This document shows positions 22,034 to 29,279 of a stretch of DNA of 29,393 nucleotides, piece by piece. Positions within the stretch are counted from its first letter, which is position 1. Each line of letters starts with the position of its first letter. The stretch comes from a virus. Both the position numbers and the translations under genes were made by a program. A model generated the notes under the pieces. The model was not told the origin of the DNA. It saw nothing but the letters and a program-made list of their open reading frames with translations, and did not search any database. Location: IMG/VR virus record IMGVR_UViG_3300025138_000231, positions 1-29,393 of that record; one strand, 5' to 3'.

Positions 22034-22490
22034 TTATGTCCTTAAAATCTTGCGTTACCTCTTTGGCTCTTGCAAATAAGTTTTTTAACGATTGCCAAAG
22101 GTCGATGTTCTTGACCGCCTTGTAGTTTTCGTTAATACTTATCACTTCAATAGATACTAAAACTAAAGCTAAAATTTTAGTCGTTAGAAGTTGTACACTA
22201 AAAAATGTTAACACTATATCGTTCAAAATGTAGTAGTCTATTAAGTAGAAAAGCATTACGGTAACTTCGTACAATAGGATCTTAGAAATTACTGCGCTTA
22301 GTTTTCTGCTTGTTACTTTCGTTTTTAGCTTGTAAGATTTCCATACTCCTGTAAGAGTATCTAAGATTACAGAAACACCGATTAAAATAAGTATGCCTGA
22401 GATAGGCAAAAAGAAGCTGCTGACTATTGCGAAAAGTTGCATAGAATAAGTTTGTAGTTTAGTTAGTAGCAAAAGTAACTGTGTTTTCAT
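22017..22490 (-). CDS. Holin
   Basis: A 157-aa membrane protein with about three hydrophobic segments: about residues 22-46, 70-89 and 96-117. Between the first two, DTLTGVWKSYKLKTKVTSRKL is the conserved cytoplasmic loop of the phage_holin_4 family. The C-terminus is charged. It is followed directly by the amidase (17-nt overlap), the usual holin-endolysin order. It makes the membrane lesion that releases the endolysin. The start is part of an ATGA overlap with the 50-aa membrane protein before it. Confidence 0.8.
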   Translation of the reverse strand: MKTQLLLLLTKLQTYSMQLFAIVSSFFLPISGILILIGVSVILDTLTGVWKSYKLKTKVTSRKLSAVISKILLYEVTVMLFYLIDYYILNDIVLTFFSVQLLTTKILALVLVSIEVISINENYKAVKNIDLWQSLKNLFARAKEVTQDFKDINAKDK

Positions 22491-22639
22491 TGTTCAAGTT
22501 GTTCTATTAACTGGTAAGTTAGATAAATTAAGAAAAACCCACCAAGACTCTGTACGAAGTATTGCGTACCAAATAGCAAGTTGTAAGCTGCGAAGTAGCC
22601 TGTCAGAAAATAAAGTAAAGCTAAAACTTTAGTGTGCAT
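22487..22639 (-). CDS. 50-aa membrane protein before holin (possible second holin/antiholin)
   Basis: A hidden gene. Translation gives MHTKVLALLYFLTGYFAAYN, LLFGTQYFVQ, SLGGFFLIYLTYQLIEQLEQ: two hydrophobic segments (about 5-23 and 31-44) and an acidic end. It is held tightly: the ATG overlaps the upstream stop as TAATG, and its TGA overlaps the holin ATG as ATGA. A short membrane protein of this kind directly in front of a holin often acts as an antiholin or second holin, but this is inference. Confidence 0.8.
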   Translation of the reverse strand: MHTKVLALLYFLTGYFAAYNLLFGTQYFVQSLGGFFLIYLTYQLIEQLEQ

Positions 22640-22953
22640 TATTTCTTTTTGGATTTAGAATCGCCTTTTGGTAGTTCAACATCTACGTCAATTAATTCTT
22701 CTGTAAGTTCAAATGGCAAAGACCAAGCAAGTGTACCCATAAGCGCAACTGCTTCAGCGTGTGTCATTGCTTGAATAATTGCTACAGTTCCATCTGTTAT
22801 GAAAGTAGGTTCTGTATTCCACTTAATTACAAATTGCGATTCATCTAAAGATTTGCGAATCGTGTTTTCAGATGTTTCTCCGATTTGTGCAAAGTCAATT
22901 AAAGGCAAGTCTGCTATGTTAATTGTTGCGTATGTTTCTGCTATTCTTTTCAT
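22639..22953 (-). CDS. Conserved small phage protein
   Basis: A 104-aa protein of a kind I recall between fibre genes and lysis genes in Bacteroidetes phages; function unknown. It begins MKRIAETYATINIADLPLIDF, continues GETSENTIRKSLDESQFVIKW, and ends acidic then lysine-rich (LPKGDSKSKKK). No catalytic motif is visible. It starts 5 nt after the LamG protein gene and ends in a TAATG overlap with the 50-aa membrane gene. The position suggests a small structural or tail-fibre accessory. Confidence 0.65.
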   Translation of the reverse strand: MKRIAETYATINIADLPLIDFAQIGETSENTIRKSLDESQFVIKWNTEPTFITDGTVAIIQAMTHAEAVALMGTLAWSLPFELTEELIDVDVELPKGDSKSKKK

Positions 22954-22958
22954 TTGCT

Positions 22959-23804
22959 TTATGTTGGTACGTCTGTGCTGAATGTTGTAAAGTTTGTCAT
23001 CGTTCCGTTGTTACTTGCCGAACCGTTATCTGTCAAAGTTGGGCTTGTATCGCCATCACCGCATCGCCACCAAGAAAGTGGGCTTAAATCCGTTAAATCG
23101 TTTGGCGCTCCTGTTCCGTATATTGCATTTACATTACTTGCTGAAAGTTCTGAATTAAAGACTGCAACCTCATCTGTAATTGCATCAGCAGGGTTAAGCG
23201 GCGCAGTTGACATTGCGCCTATCAAAAAAGGAGCAGTGTTTTCTATGGTTGCAGATAAAGCTCCACCCGAAGCGCCGTCAAGGCTGCTAACTACCTTATC
23301 AATATAAATTTTACCGCCATTTATTGTGCTTGAACCATCATAAGTAAAAACCAAATGATGCCAATTTGAATCGGTTATTGTTGCAGTGCTTTTCCAAAGC
23401 AGCCTTTGGCTTGTATTACTTGTGTCTGTCCTTAACACAATAACAATAGCGTTGCTTGTATTCAAATTAAAGAACATGCCTCTGCGGTTTCCTGTAGGCG
23501 CCATTTTACTGAGCAGAATGTGATTAGCGCCTATTGAATTTCTTTTTACCCATAAGCTATAAGAAAAAGCATCTGTCCTTTCAAAGTTTAAACTTGAATT
23601 AGTACCGCAATCTACATAGTCATCAACACCATCAAGCAAAATTGATTTTGTGTTAGCAAACGCGGCTGCTGTACCTAAACTTGTATCTCCGCTTGCGCTT
23701 GAATCGTAAATTTTGCCCCAATCATTTGTTGCTGTAGTTTTGCCTTTACCGTAGTCAATGGTATTATTAACCGCTGCTTGCCCCCATCCGTTTGTTACTG
23801 CCAT
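22959..23804 (-). CDS. LamG/concanavalin-like domain protein, likely tail-fibre or receptor-binding
   Basis: A 281-aa protein. The core carries the laminin-G-3/concanavalin-like lectin signature: LLDGVDDYVDCG, FSYSLWVKR, NWHHLVFTYDG, GGKIYIDKVV, then ITDEVAVFNSELSASNVNAIY and LSPLSWWRCGDG. This fold binds sugars or proteins and occurs in phage fibres. It follows a short appendage protein and precedes lysis, the usual place of fibre genes. Binding to a host surface polysaccharide is a reasonable inference. The first 40 residues are a Thr/Gly/Ser-rich attachment-like region. There is no signal peptide. Confidence 0.8.
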   Translation of the reverse strand: MAVTNGWGQAAVNNTIDYGKGKTTATNDWGKIYDSSASGDTSLGTAAAFANTKSILLDGVDDYVDCGTNSSLNFERTDAFSYSLWVKRNSIGANHILLSKMAPTGNRRGMFFNLNTSNAIVIVLRTDTSNTSQRLLWKSTATITDSNWHHLVFTYDGSSTINGGKIYIDKVVSSLDGASGGALSATIENTAPFLIGAMSTAPLNPADAITDEVAVFNSELSASNVNAIYGTGAPNDLTDLSPLSWWRCGDGDTSPTLTDNGSASNNGTMTNFTTFSTDVPT

Positions 23805-23807
23805 TTT

Positions 23808-24251
23808 TTATGTTGTTATATCGCCAAACAAATACCAAGTATCTGTAGCAGTTTTTAATATTGTTGCCTGTGCGTACTGCGCTGCAAGTTTCGTCTTTCC
23901 TCCGCTTGAATTAACTGTTACTCCTGATGTTGGGGTTACTGTTACTTGACCAGCGCCTCCCTGGATTAATTCGATCCGCGTTCCAATAGGAAAAGCTGTA
24001 CCGCTGTTTAATGGAATCCTTGCAATGATTGCGCTTCCATTTGTTAGCGTAACCGTTTTATGAGCATCCGTTAAAACCAAGTTGTAAGTCGTAGCTGTTT
24101 GCGCATTTATAGCGCTTCCTTTTAGCTCCGCGCCTGTAACCTTTTTGCTTGTATAAGTTGATCCGCTTACGAATTCAGATATAGCAATTAAATCCGTGTT
24201 TGCTAAATTACTTCCCTTTGCCGATAGCGCACTTATTCTGATGTCTGCCAT
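23808..24251 (-). CDS. Short appendage/fibre-like structural protein
   Basis: A 147-aa protein with a compact beta-rich pattern typical of phage tail-appendage proteins: MADIRISALSAKGSNLANTD, KKVTGAELKGSAIN, then VTLTNGSAIIARIPLN, GTRIELIQGGAGQVTVTPT, and the ending WYLFGDITT. The N-terminal IRISALSA...DLIAISE is a common start for fibre proteins. It lies 3 nt before the LamG gene and probably forms part of the same appendage. The exact role is inferred. Confidence 0.7.
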   Translation of the reverse strand: MADIRISALSAKGSNLANTDLIAISEFVSGSTYTSKKVTGAELKGSAINAQTATTYNLVLTDAHKTVTLTNGSAIIARIPLNSGTAFPIGTRIELIQGGAGQVTVTPTSGVTVNSSGGKTKLAAQYAQATILKTATDTWYLFGDITT

Positions 24252-24327
24252 TTTCTATTGTTTTGAGATATATTTTTAATTTCTCTATGTCTTTTTTCTT
24301 TGCTTTGTATCTTACTACATTACCCAT
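24208..24327 (-). CDS. Possible 39-aa basic peptide in head-tail gap
   Basis: A 39-codon frame, MGNVVRYKAKKKDIEKLKIY then a short tail, spans the 63-bp gap between the connector and appendage genes. It overlaps the connector's end by 13 nt and the appendage start by 44 nt. The lysine-rich helical beginning looks like a real small protein, but the large overlap with the next gene weakens it. It may be chance. Confidence 0.35.
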   Translation of the reverse strand: MGNVVRYKAKKKDIEKLKIYLKTIENGRHQNKCAIGKGK

Positions 24328-24815
24328 CCTGTAAAGTTTATGTCATCGCTTGGAAATACGTCTCCATCGCTATTGCTTGTGTACTCAGGAAAAGACGATT
24401 GATTAAAGTTCATGTACTGAACAAAACGTTCTTTGTAGTGCATAGCTGTTTGCATCGCCTTTCCCTCCAAATAATCTATTTCCTCCTTTGATACCGTATC
24501 GCTATTCTCGGAGTTGTGTTTATAGATTCCTTTGTTTGAAATCGTATAAGCTCCGTTAGGCAAATATCTTGCATAAGCAAAATGAATCAAGCAATCTTTT
24601 ATGTAATCGTTTAATAGAGATAAATACGGATCCACTAAATTGCTTGCAACAATATCCGCTTGTATCTTTTTAAGCAAATCCGTTCCAAGCATCTCCTGAA
24701 TTTCTATGTCTTGACTAATTTTGATATACTGAATAAAAGTATCTGTATCCAGGTTTCCGTTCATCTGCGTGAATCGTACTATGTCGTCTCTTGTTATGAG
24801 TAATGCTGTTGCCAT
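24315..24815 (-). CDS. Head-tail connector (gp6-like/DUF6712 type)
   Basis: A 166-aa helical protein directly after the portal (3 nt). It starts MATALLITRDDIVRFTQMNG and has the helical repeats of head-tail adaptor proteins (FIQYIKISQDIEIQEMLG; LSLLNDYIKDCLIHFAYARY) and a C-terminal INFTGWVM like the conserved end of such Bacteroidetes phage proteins. I think it belongs to the gp6-like connector or DUF6712 group, named from memory. It would bind the portal ring and receive the tail. Confidence 0.65.
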   Translation of the reverse strand: MATALLITRDDIVRFTQMNGNLDTDTFIQYIKISQDIEIQEMLGTDLLKKIQADIVASNLVDPYLSLLNDYIKDCLIHFAYARYLPNGAYTISNKGIYKHNSENSDTVSKEEIDYLEGKAMQTAMHYKERFVQYMNFNQSSFPEYTSNSDGDVFPSDDINFTGWVM

Positions 24816-24818
24816 GTC

Positions 24819-26588
24819 TTATCCTTTGTAATTTGGGTGATGTCCGTTGTCAGGCATATCCTTTGGAGCTATCTTTGATTTCGCATTGCCATAAGGCGAA
24901 GGCTTGTAACTCTTCGGTATATCATTTACCTCTGCCGAACTACTTAATGCCTTATCCTCATAATATGAACCGTCTTTCTTTTTCTTTAATCGGTACAGTT
25001 GCTCCGACCAAAAATGTCCGCAGTTAACACCGCCCTTGAATTTAAACAAATCATACGCTTGCCCTTTATGCCCAAATGATTTATTTACTCCTTGCCTTGA
25101 AGCCTTATCAATGTCCTCTAAGCGATATACAACTCCGTTATTAGTTCTTGTCATCATTTTTTTGCAGAAACCTCTTGTCTTTGAACTGCTGTATTTTTCG
25201 CTGTATTTGTATCTTACTTTGTAAATTGATTTGTCAAGGTAACTGCTTCGGCTTGGAAAACTTTTAATAACATCAGCAAACTTTTGTAAAGTGCTTTTAC
25301 CTTTTTTATCGTTTTCTTTTATCCAATCATCAAGCTCCGTGTTTTCATCGTCAACCTCTCGCTCGTCAATCAAATCCCATTCCTCACCCATAACTTCGCC
25401 CTCTAAGTTGTCAAGGATGTTCTTAGCATCCTTTTCATTTATCTCTGAGCGTAATTCTAAGCCTGTCTCCTCCTCTTTCTGCTCGTCTGTTACTATATTA
25501 TCCAAGTCGGTAAATTCAAGCGGTTTAAGAGTCTTAAAATACAAGTTTAAGGATATACCGTTAAACGATAAGATATCGTCAAATGCATCGAGCAATAAAT
25601 CTTGCATTGGTCTTATTACCATGTTGTCAAAAAGAATAAACGAGTTTTCTAATTCGTCAGCGTTTGAACTGAACCCATTGCTTGAAGCTATGCCAAAAAG
25701 AAGTGGACTCGTTACGTTATTTCCTAACATAATTTTTCTAAGACATTCCTCTGCAAGCGTAGAGTAGAGGTCAGGCGCATCGTTTACAGGCATTGCATCT
25801 ACCGTTGTCTTGCTTTCAGCGTTTGAATTAAAACTGACAATTACCTTTTCGCCTTGCGTTCCTGTTAAGCCTTGCATGACCTTATGCTTAATCATTCGCT
25901 GTTGTTCCTCGCTTGGTTGTCCATTGTTAAAATTCACAACTACACGACTTGCGAAGCCATTGTTAACTTCGTTTATTAAGTAATCACTTATAGACTCCTC
26001 CAGGGTGCAGTAAGGAATCGCGCCAATGTAATCAGGCAAAGCGTAGTATTTCAAACCTACTGAATAAGGCTTTACATAATAGATTTCTATGTCCTCATTT
26101 GAAAAGCCGAAAGCTGGTATTCTTTTAGGCTGATAGTTCTTAGTGTCTTGCCAGTTGTCCGAATAGTAGTAAGCCTCAACCTTGCCCTCCTCGTTGCACT
26201 TCTCAGCTCGTAAAAGTTGAACAGGCATATGATGAACCGCAGCTATTTTTTTACGATCCTTAGAGTAAATAACTTGCATTGCGCATTGACCTAAAAGCTT
26301 TAAGTCGCTTACTAAGTTCCGAACATCTTCTTTCTTGAACATCGAAACCATTGCAGCGTATTCATTCGGCTTTTTGTTTGCGTTTGTTGCTGACAATCCC
26401 TTTCCGTAAACAAGGCGATTAATGTTGTTTACAATCGCGTTTTGAGTCGTGCTATTTGTATAACAATCAATTAAGAATTGAAAGTAATTATTGTCATCGC
26501 CAAAACTAACGTAGTCATCTTTCTTGCTTTCTGAAATTACAGGCGCTTCGTATGCTGCTAATTCTAAAATGTGTACGTCTTTACTCAT
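24819..26588 (-). CDS. Portal protein with C-terminal head-morphogenesis domain
   Basis: A 589-aa protein. The first 370 residues match phage portal proteins: FLIDCYTNSTTQNAIVNNIN, GQCAMQVIYSKDRKKIAAVH, YYALPDYIGAIPYCTLEES, SRVVVNFNNGQPSEEQQR and SNADELENSFILFDNMVIRP. The last part, about 457-537, is a separate domain: KYSEKYSSSKTRGFCKKMM, VVYRLEDIDKASRQGVN and KGGVNCGHFWSEQLYR. This resembles the C-terminal zone of Mu gpF-like minor head proteins. So portal and minor head protein appear fused, as in other Bacteroidetes phages I recall. The portal forms the 12-mer DNA channel with the terminase. It starts by ATGA overlap with the 109-aa gene. Confidence 0.85.
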   Translation of the reverse strand: MSKDVHILELAAYEAPVISESKKDDYVSFGDDNNYFQFLIDCYTNSTTQNAIVNNINRLVYGKGLSATNANKKPNEYAAMVSMFKKEDVRNLVSDLKLLGQCAMQVIYSKDRKKIAAVHHMPVQLLRAEKCNEEGKVEAYYYSDNWQDTKNYQPKRIPAFGFSNEDIEIYYVKPYSVGLKYYALPDYIGAIPYCTLEESISDYLINEVNNGFASRVVVNFNNGQPSEEQQRMIKHKVMQGLTGTQGEKVIVSFNSNAESKTTVDAMPVNDAPDLYSTLAEECLRKIMLGNNVTSPLLFGIASSNGFSSNADELENSFILFDNMVIRPMQDLLLDAFDDILSFNGISLNLYFKTLKPLEFTDLDNIVTDEQKEEETGLELRSEINEKDAKNILDNLEGEVMGEEWDLIDEREVDDENTELDDWIKENDKKGKSTLQKFADVIKSFPSRSSYLDKSIYKVRYKYSEKYSSSKTRGFCKKMMTRTNNGVVYRLEDIDKASRQGVNKSFGHKGQAYDLFKFKGGVNCGHFWSEQLYRLKKKKDGSYYEDKALSSSAEVNDIPKSYKPSPYGNAKSKIAPKDMPDNGHHPNYKG

Positions 26589-26914
26589 AAAATGATAAAT
26601 TTATTATCCGATGGTATGCTTGTGAATTTACCCTCATTTACTGAATAGGAATCTACCGCCTGATTTGTGCAAAATATTCTGTCTTTATATACAACCGCGG
26701 ATCCGTTGCGAATCTCCAAATTGTAAAAATGATTCTGCAAGATAGTGAAAGTTGCGTTAATAGTATCATAGTAATCTCCTTGAACGCTGCTCGCGATAGT
26801 TACCTCGACTTCCGTATTGGTTTGGTCATCCGTTATAAAAAGCTTGTCATAGGTCGTTGTGCGAGGTATAAACCTAATGCTTTGCTCTGTTCCTATTTGC
26901 TGTAAAATTACCAT
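26585..26914 (-). CDS. Small virion protein
   Basis: A 109-aa beta-rich protein with the pattern MVILQQIGTEQSIRFIPRTT, TNTEVEVTIASSVQGDYY, FYNLEIRNGSAVVYKDRIFC, and the ending SDNKFIIL. I recall the same ending in small structural proteins of Bacteroidetes phages. Function unknown. It is the first gene after a terminator, with AGAGGTT before the ATG, and its stop overlaps the portal start. The position suggests a head or neck decoration or completion protein. Confidence 0.7.
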   Translation of the reverse strand: MVILQQIGTEQSIRFIPRTTTYDKLFITDDQTNTEVEVTIASSVQGDYYDTINATFTILQNHFYNLEIRNGSAVVYKDRIFCTNQAVDSYSVNEGKFTSIPSDNKFIIL

Positions 26915-26959
26915 CTATTCTTATAACCTCTTTTTTTTTGACTTGTTACCCTTTAAAAC

Positions 26960-26984
26960 AAAAAAGGCGCTCCGAAAAGCGCCC
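26960..26984 (-). terminator. Terminator after the major tail gene
   Basis: On the minus strand, GGCGCT, a 6-nt loop and AGCGCC make a GC-only lower stem followed by T6. It lies 25 bp after the stop of the 190-aa gene, and would lower expression of the genes that follow. Confidence 0.9.
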
Positions 26985-27008
26985 TACGTTATGAAAGGAA
27001 TAAACGTA

Positions 27009-27581
27009 TTAATTTGTTTTGATTACCGCTGAGTCTCCTCCTGATGTTGCAAAAGCAACTATTAAGGTAGCCTCTGAGGATGCATCAATGAAGTTGGCTG
27101 GTAAAACCTCGCTCGCCACAAAAGTCAATTTGTAGCCATTAAAAGATCCCATGTCAGACCCGCTGGAGACCTCGCCAGCAGTAGTATCGCAGCCCTGAGC
27201 CAATCCCATCAAAAAGAATTGGTCGGTCATAGTGCGTACAATGATACGCGGTCTGCCGTAAGCAAGTAGTTTAATATTTTTGTGCATTGCTATGTCTTGT
27301 TTCTTTAAAGAAATCTGAAGCGTTTGCTCAAAGAATGTTGTGCCATTGTCTCTACTCGTCTGAATAGCAGTAATGAACGAATTTTCGTTCGATTTTAATT
27401 CGTATTTAAATAGGTCAATTGCCGTTGCTGGTTGCCAAGTATCAATGACATCAGCATTTGAAGAATCGTATGCAATGTTGTCGGTGGATAAATCGTCGAA
27501 GTTTGCAAAGTAAATGGCTTTTAGTCCGCTTACGCTTGATTTACACTCTTCAACACGTCCGTTAGTTATGTCGCAGCTCAT
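27009..27581 (-). CDS. Probable major tail (tube) protein
   Basis: A 190-aa protein beginning MSCDITNGRVEECKSSVSGL. It is of a type I recall in Bacteroidetes phages: SRDNGTTFFEQTLQISLKKQ, LLAYGRPRIIVRTMTDQFFL, LAQGCDTTAGEVSSGSDMG and FNGYKLTFVASEVLPANF. The all-beta composition, size near 20 kDa, placement straight after the capsid gene and terminators on both sides fit an abundant tube subunit, so I call it the major tail protein. The alternative is another abundant virion protein. No cleavage or enzyme motif is visible. Confidence 0.65.
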   Translation of the reverse strand: MSCDITNGRVEECKSSVSGLKAIYFANFDDLSTDNIAYDSSNADVIDTWQPATAIDLFKYELKSNENSFITAIQTSRDNGTTFFEQTLQISLKKQDIAMHKNIKLLAYGRPRIIVRTMTDQFFLMGLAQGCDTTAGEVSSGSDMGSFNGYKLTFVASEVLPANFIDASSEATLIVAFATSGGDSAVIKTN

Positions 27582-27600
27582 TTGTTTTTAGTTTTGCGAA

Positions 27601-27634
27601 TAAAAAAAGGGAAAGGTATTTTACCTCCCCCTTT
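27601..27634 (-). terminator. Terminator between capsid and tail genes
   Basis: On the minus strand, AAAGGGGGAGGTA, an AAA loop and TACCTTTCCCTTT pair over 13 bp with two G-U pairs, followed by further T residues. It lies in the 71-bp gap after the capsid gene and may be partial, allowing capsid and tail proteins to be made in unequal amounts. Confidence 0.85.
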
Positions 27635-27652
27635 AAATATTCAAGTTTATAA

Positions 27653-28588
27653 TTATGCGTGGTAAAGAACGATATCAGAACCAATTGCGAATTGAACTCC
27701 AGCGCTTAGTCTGTAGATAATTCTCACGTTTTGCGATCCGTCAACGTCAGCCATGTCAATATATTTTGCCTCTGCTGTTACATCACTCAACAAACCGCAT
27801 CCAAAGAATAGGTTTGAAGTTTGAGCAGCCATTGCAGTATTGTCAGCCATTCCGTTAGCAACAACTACAGGAATACCATCAAAAGTTAAAGCTCCGTTAG
27901 AGAACCATTGAGTTCCTTTGTTGTCAATACCAGCATTTGAAGTTGCGGGTACAGAGAAACCTCCAAGTGCGCGAACGTATGCCTTAGCAATATTTCTTGA
28001 AACGTATATAGTCAAGTCCTCAGCTCCGTATACCGTTGATGGTATAGCATCTACAATCGAACCTAATTTATCGACTACGTTTGCAGCAGTAACCGCAGCG
28101 TGTGAAGCTACATCTACAACCGTTGCATCAGCCAAAGCCAAAGTAACAAGTCCATCAAACTGACCGCTTGTTCCTGTAGCGCCCTCCCAAATAGAAGTCT
28201 CGATAGCTGAAGCTGTCATTCCAGCAACATGCGCAAGCATAAAGCTTTTGAAATCTGCTGGTAAATCTTCATAAGCAGAATATCCCGCTTGTGCAGCGAT
28301 CCAATCCTGGTGGTAATCTTTTTTACAAAGTTGTACGTTTGATTGTACCTCTTTCAATGTTAATACTCTCTCAGCAACATCAACGTCCATGTTGTGATCG
28401 AAATCGCATGTAGCGTTTACCAAAACATTTCCTGTTGTTGAAATTTTCTTCATCACTCTCTTGTAGTGAATGTTCGGTAATACGGTTACCAATCCATTTG
28501 CAATTGTCGGTGCGCTTAATAATGCTGCTGCAACGAAATCTCCGTTGAAGTCTCCAGCATATGTGCTACCTGTTACAGTGTTTGCCAT
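27653..28588 (-). CDS. Major capsid protein
   Basis: A 311-aa protein with the mixed alpha/beta, Ala/Val-rich composition of a HK97-fold capsid: an N-terminal arm (MANTVTGSTYAGDFNGDFVA), VLPNIHYKRVMKKIS, VQLCKKDYHQDWIAAQAG, GTSGQFDGLVTLALADA, VYGAEDLTIYVSRNIAKAYV, FDGIPVVVANGM and the C-terminal VRIIYRLSAGVQFAIGSD. It lies 10 nt after the scaffold gene and before a terminator, as expected for the most abundant virion gene. The fold is recognised by overall pattern; I saw no single diagnostic motif. Confidence 0.8.
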   Translation of the reverse strand: MANTVTGSTYAGDFNGDFVAAALLSAPTIANGLVTVLPNIHYKRVMKKISTTGNVLVNATCDFDHNMDVDVAERVLTLKEVQSNVQLCKKDYHQDWIAAQAGYSAYEDLPADFKSFMLAHVAGMTASAIETSIWEGATGTSGQFDGLVTLALADATVVDVASHAAVTAANVVDKLGSIVDAIPSTVYGAEDLTIYVSRNIAKAYVRALGGFSVPATSNAGIDNKGTQWFSNGALTFDGIPVVVANGMADNTAMAAQTSNLFFGCGLLSDVTAEAKYIDMADVDGSQNVRIIYRLSAGVQFAIGSDIVLYHA

Positions 28589-28598
28589 TTGTTAAAAA

Positions 28599-29258
28599 TT
28601 AATTATTATTATTATTTGAATTTGCTATTTTAGATAGTACGGTATCCATGATAGTCTTGCGCTTGTTTGGGGAAATCGTGTTTCCAGCTTTTTTCGCTTT
28701 GTTCTCAGGATTGTGTACTATTGGTTTTGCTGCTGCAATAACTTCTTCAGCCTTTGGCTCTTCCGTTGACAGCTCAACCTCTTCTGTAATTGCTTCAGGA
28801 GTAGACTCTTCGGCTACTGGATCCTTTGACAATTCTTGGAGCTTAGATTGAAGCTCCTCATTTTCTTTTTTCAATTTTTCCATTTCAGAAAAGAAAGTTT
28901 CTTTTACGATTGATTCAACCGTTTTTTTGATAGGCTTAGATTCTTCCGTAGCTGCTTCAACTTCTTCTTCAACAACTTCTTCTTTTACTTCTTCCTCAAC
29001 AACTTCTTCCTCTGCCTCTTTAAGCTCGCCAATGATTCCCTCTTCAGTAATTACAAGAATCTCTCCTGATTCCATTTTGTACTCGCCAATAGGTAAAGCA
29101 ATTTTTTGCTCGTCTTCCGTTACAATCATAACTTCCTCGCCTTGCTCAAAAGTTTCTGCTTCTATGACCGTTACTTTGTCATCTAATTTGCGTTGCTCAA
29201 GCTTTACCTCTAAGCCTAAAACTTCTCTTACTTTGTTTAAAATAGAATTATCTTTCAT
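28599..29258 (-). CDS. Head scaffolding protein
   Basis: A 219-aa very acidic protein directly before the capsid gene. The N-terminal part (DKVTVIEAETFEQGEEVMIV and ALPIGEYKMESGEILVITEE) is a beta domain I recall from Bacteroidetes scaffolds. The middle is Glu/Val-rich low complexity (about residues 83-110), then a coiled coil (SEMEKLKKENEELQSKLQEL), then a basic C-terminus that would bind the capsid, ending in Asn repeats. This acidic, helical, basic-ended layout is typical of scaffolds that are removed by the prohead protease. It is 21 nt after the end of the partial gene. Confidence 0.75.
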   Translation of the reverse strand: MKDNSILNKVREVLGLEVKLEQRKLDDKVTVIEAETFEQGEEVMIVTEDEQKIALPIGEYKMESGEILVITEEGIIGELKEAEEEVVEEEVKEEVVEEEVEAATEESKPIKKTVESIVKETFFSEMEKLKKENEELQSKLQELSKDPVAEESTPEAITEEVELSTEEPKAEEVIAAAKPIVHNPENKAKKAGNTISPNKRKTIMDTVLSKIANSNNNNN

Positions 29259-29279
29259 TTTGTTTATTTATTCGTGTTT

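Noticed and set aside
25291-25767. 158-codon plus-strand frame within the portal gene
   Set aside because: It is the antisense shadow of the strongly supported portal gene; its Ser/Phe/Leu-rich peptide is what an antisense frame of a Lys/Glu/Asn-rich gene gives, with no ribosome-binding site or operon context.
28599-28617. Trinucleotide run (att/aat) at the end of the scaffold gene as a regulatory repeat
   Set aside because: It simply encodes the terminal Asn residues; short and common in AT-rich DNA.
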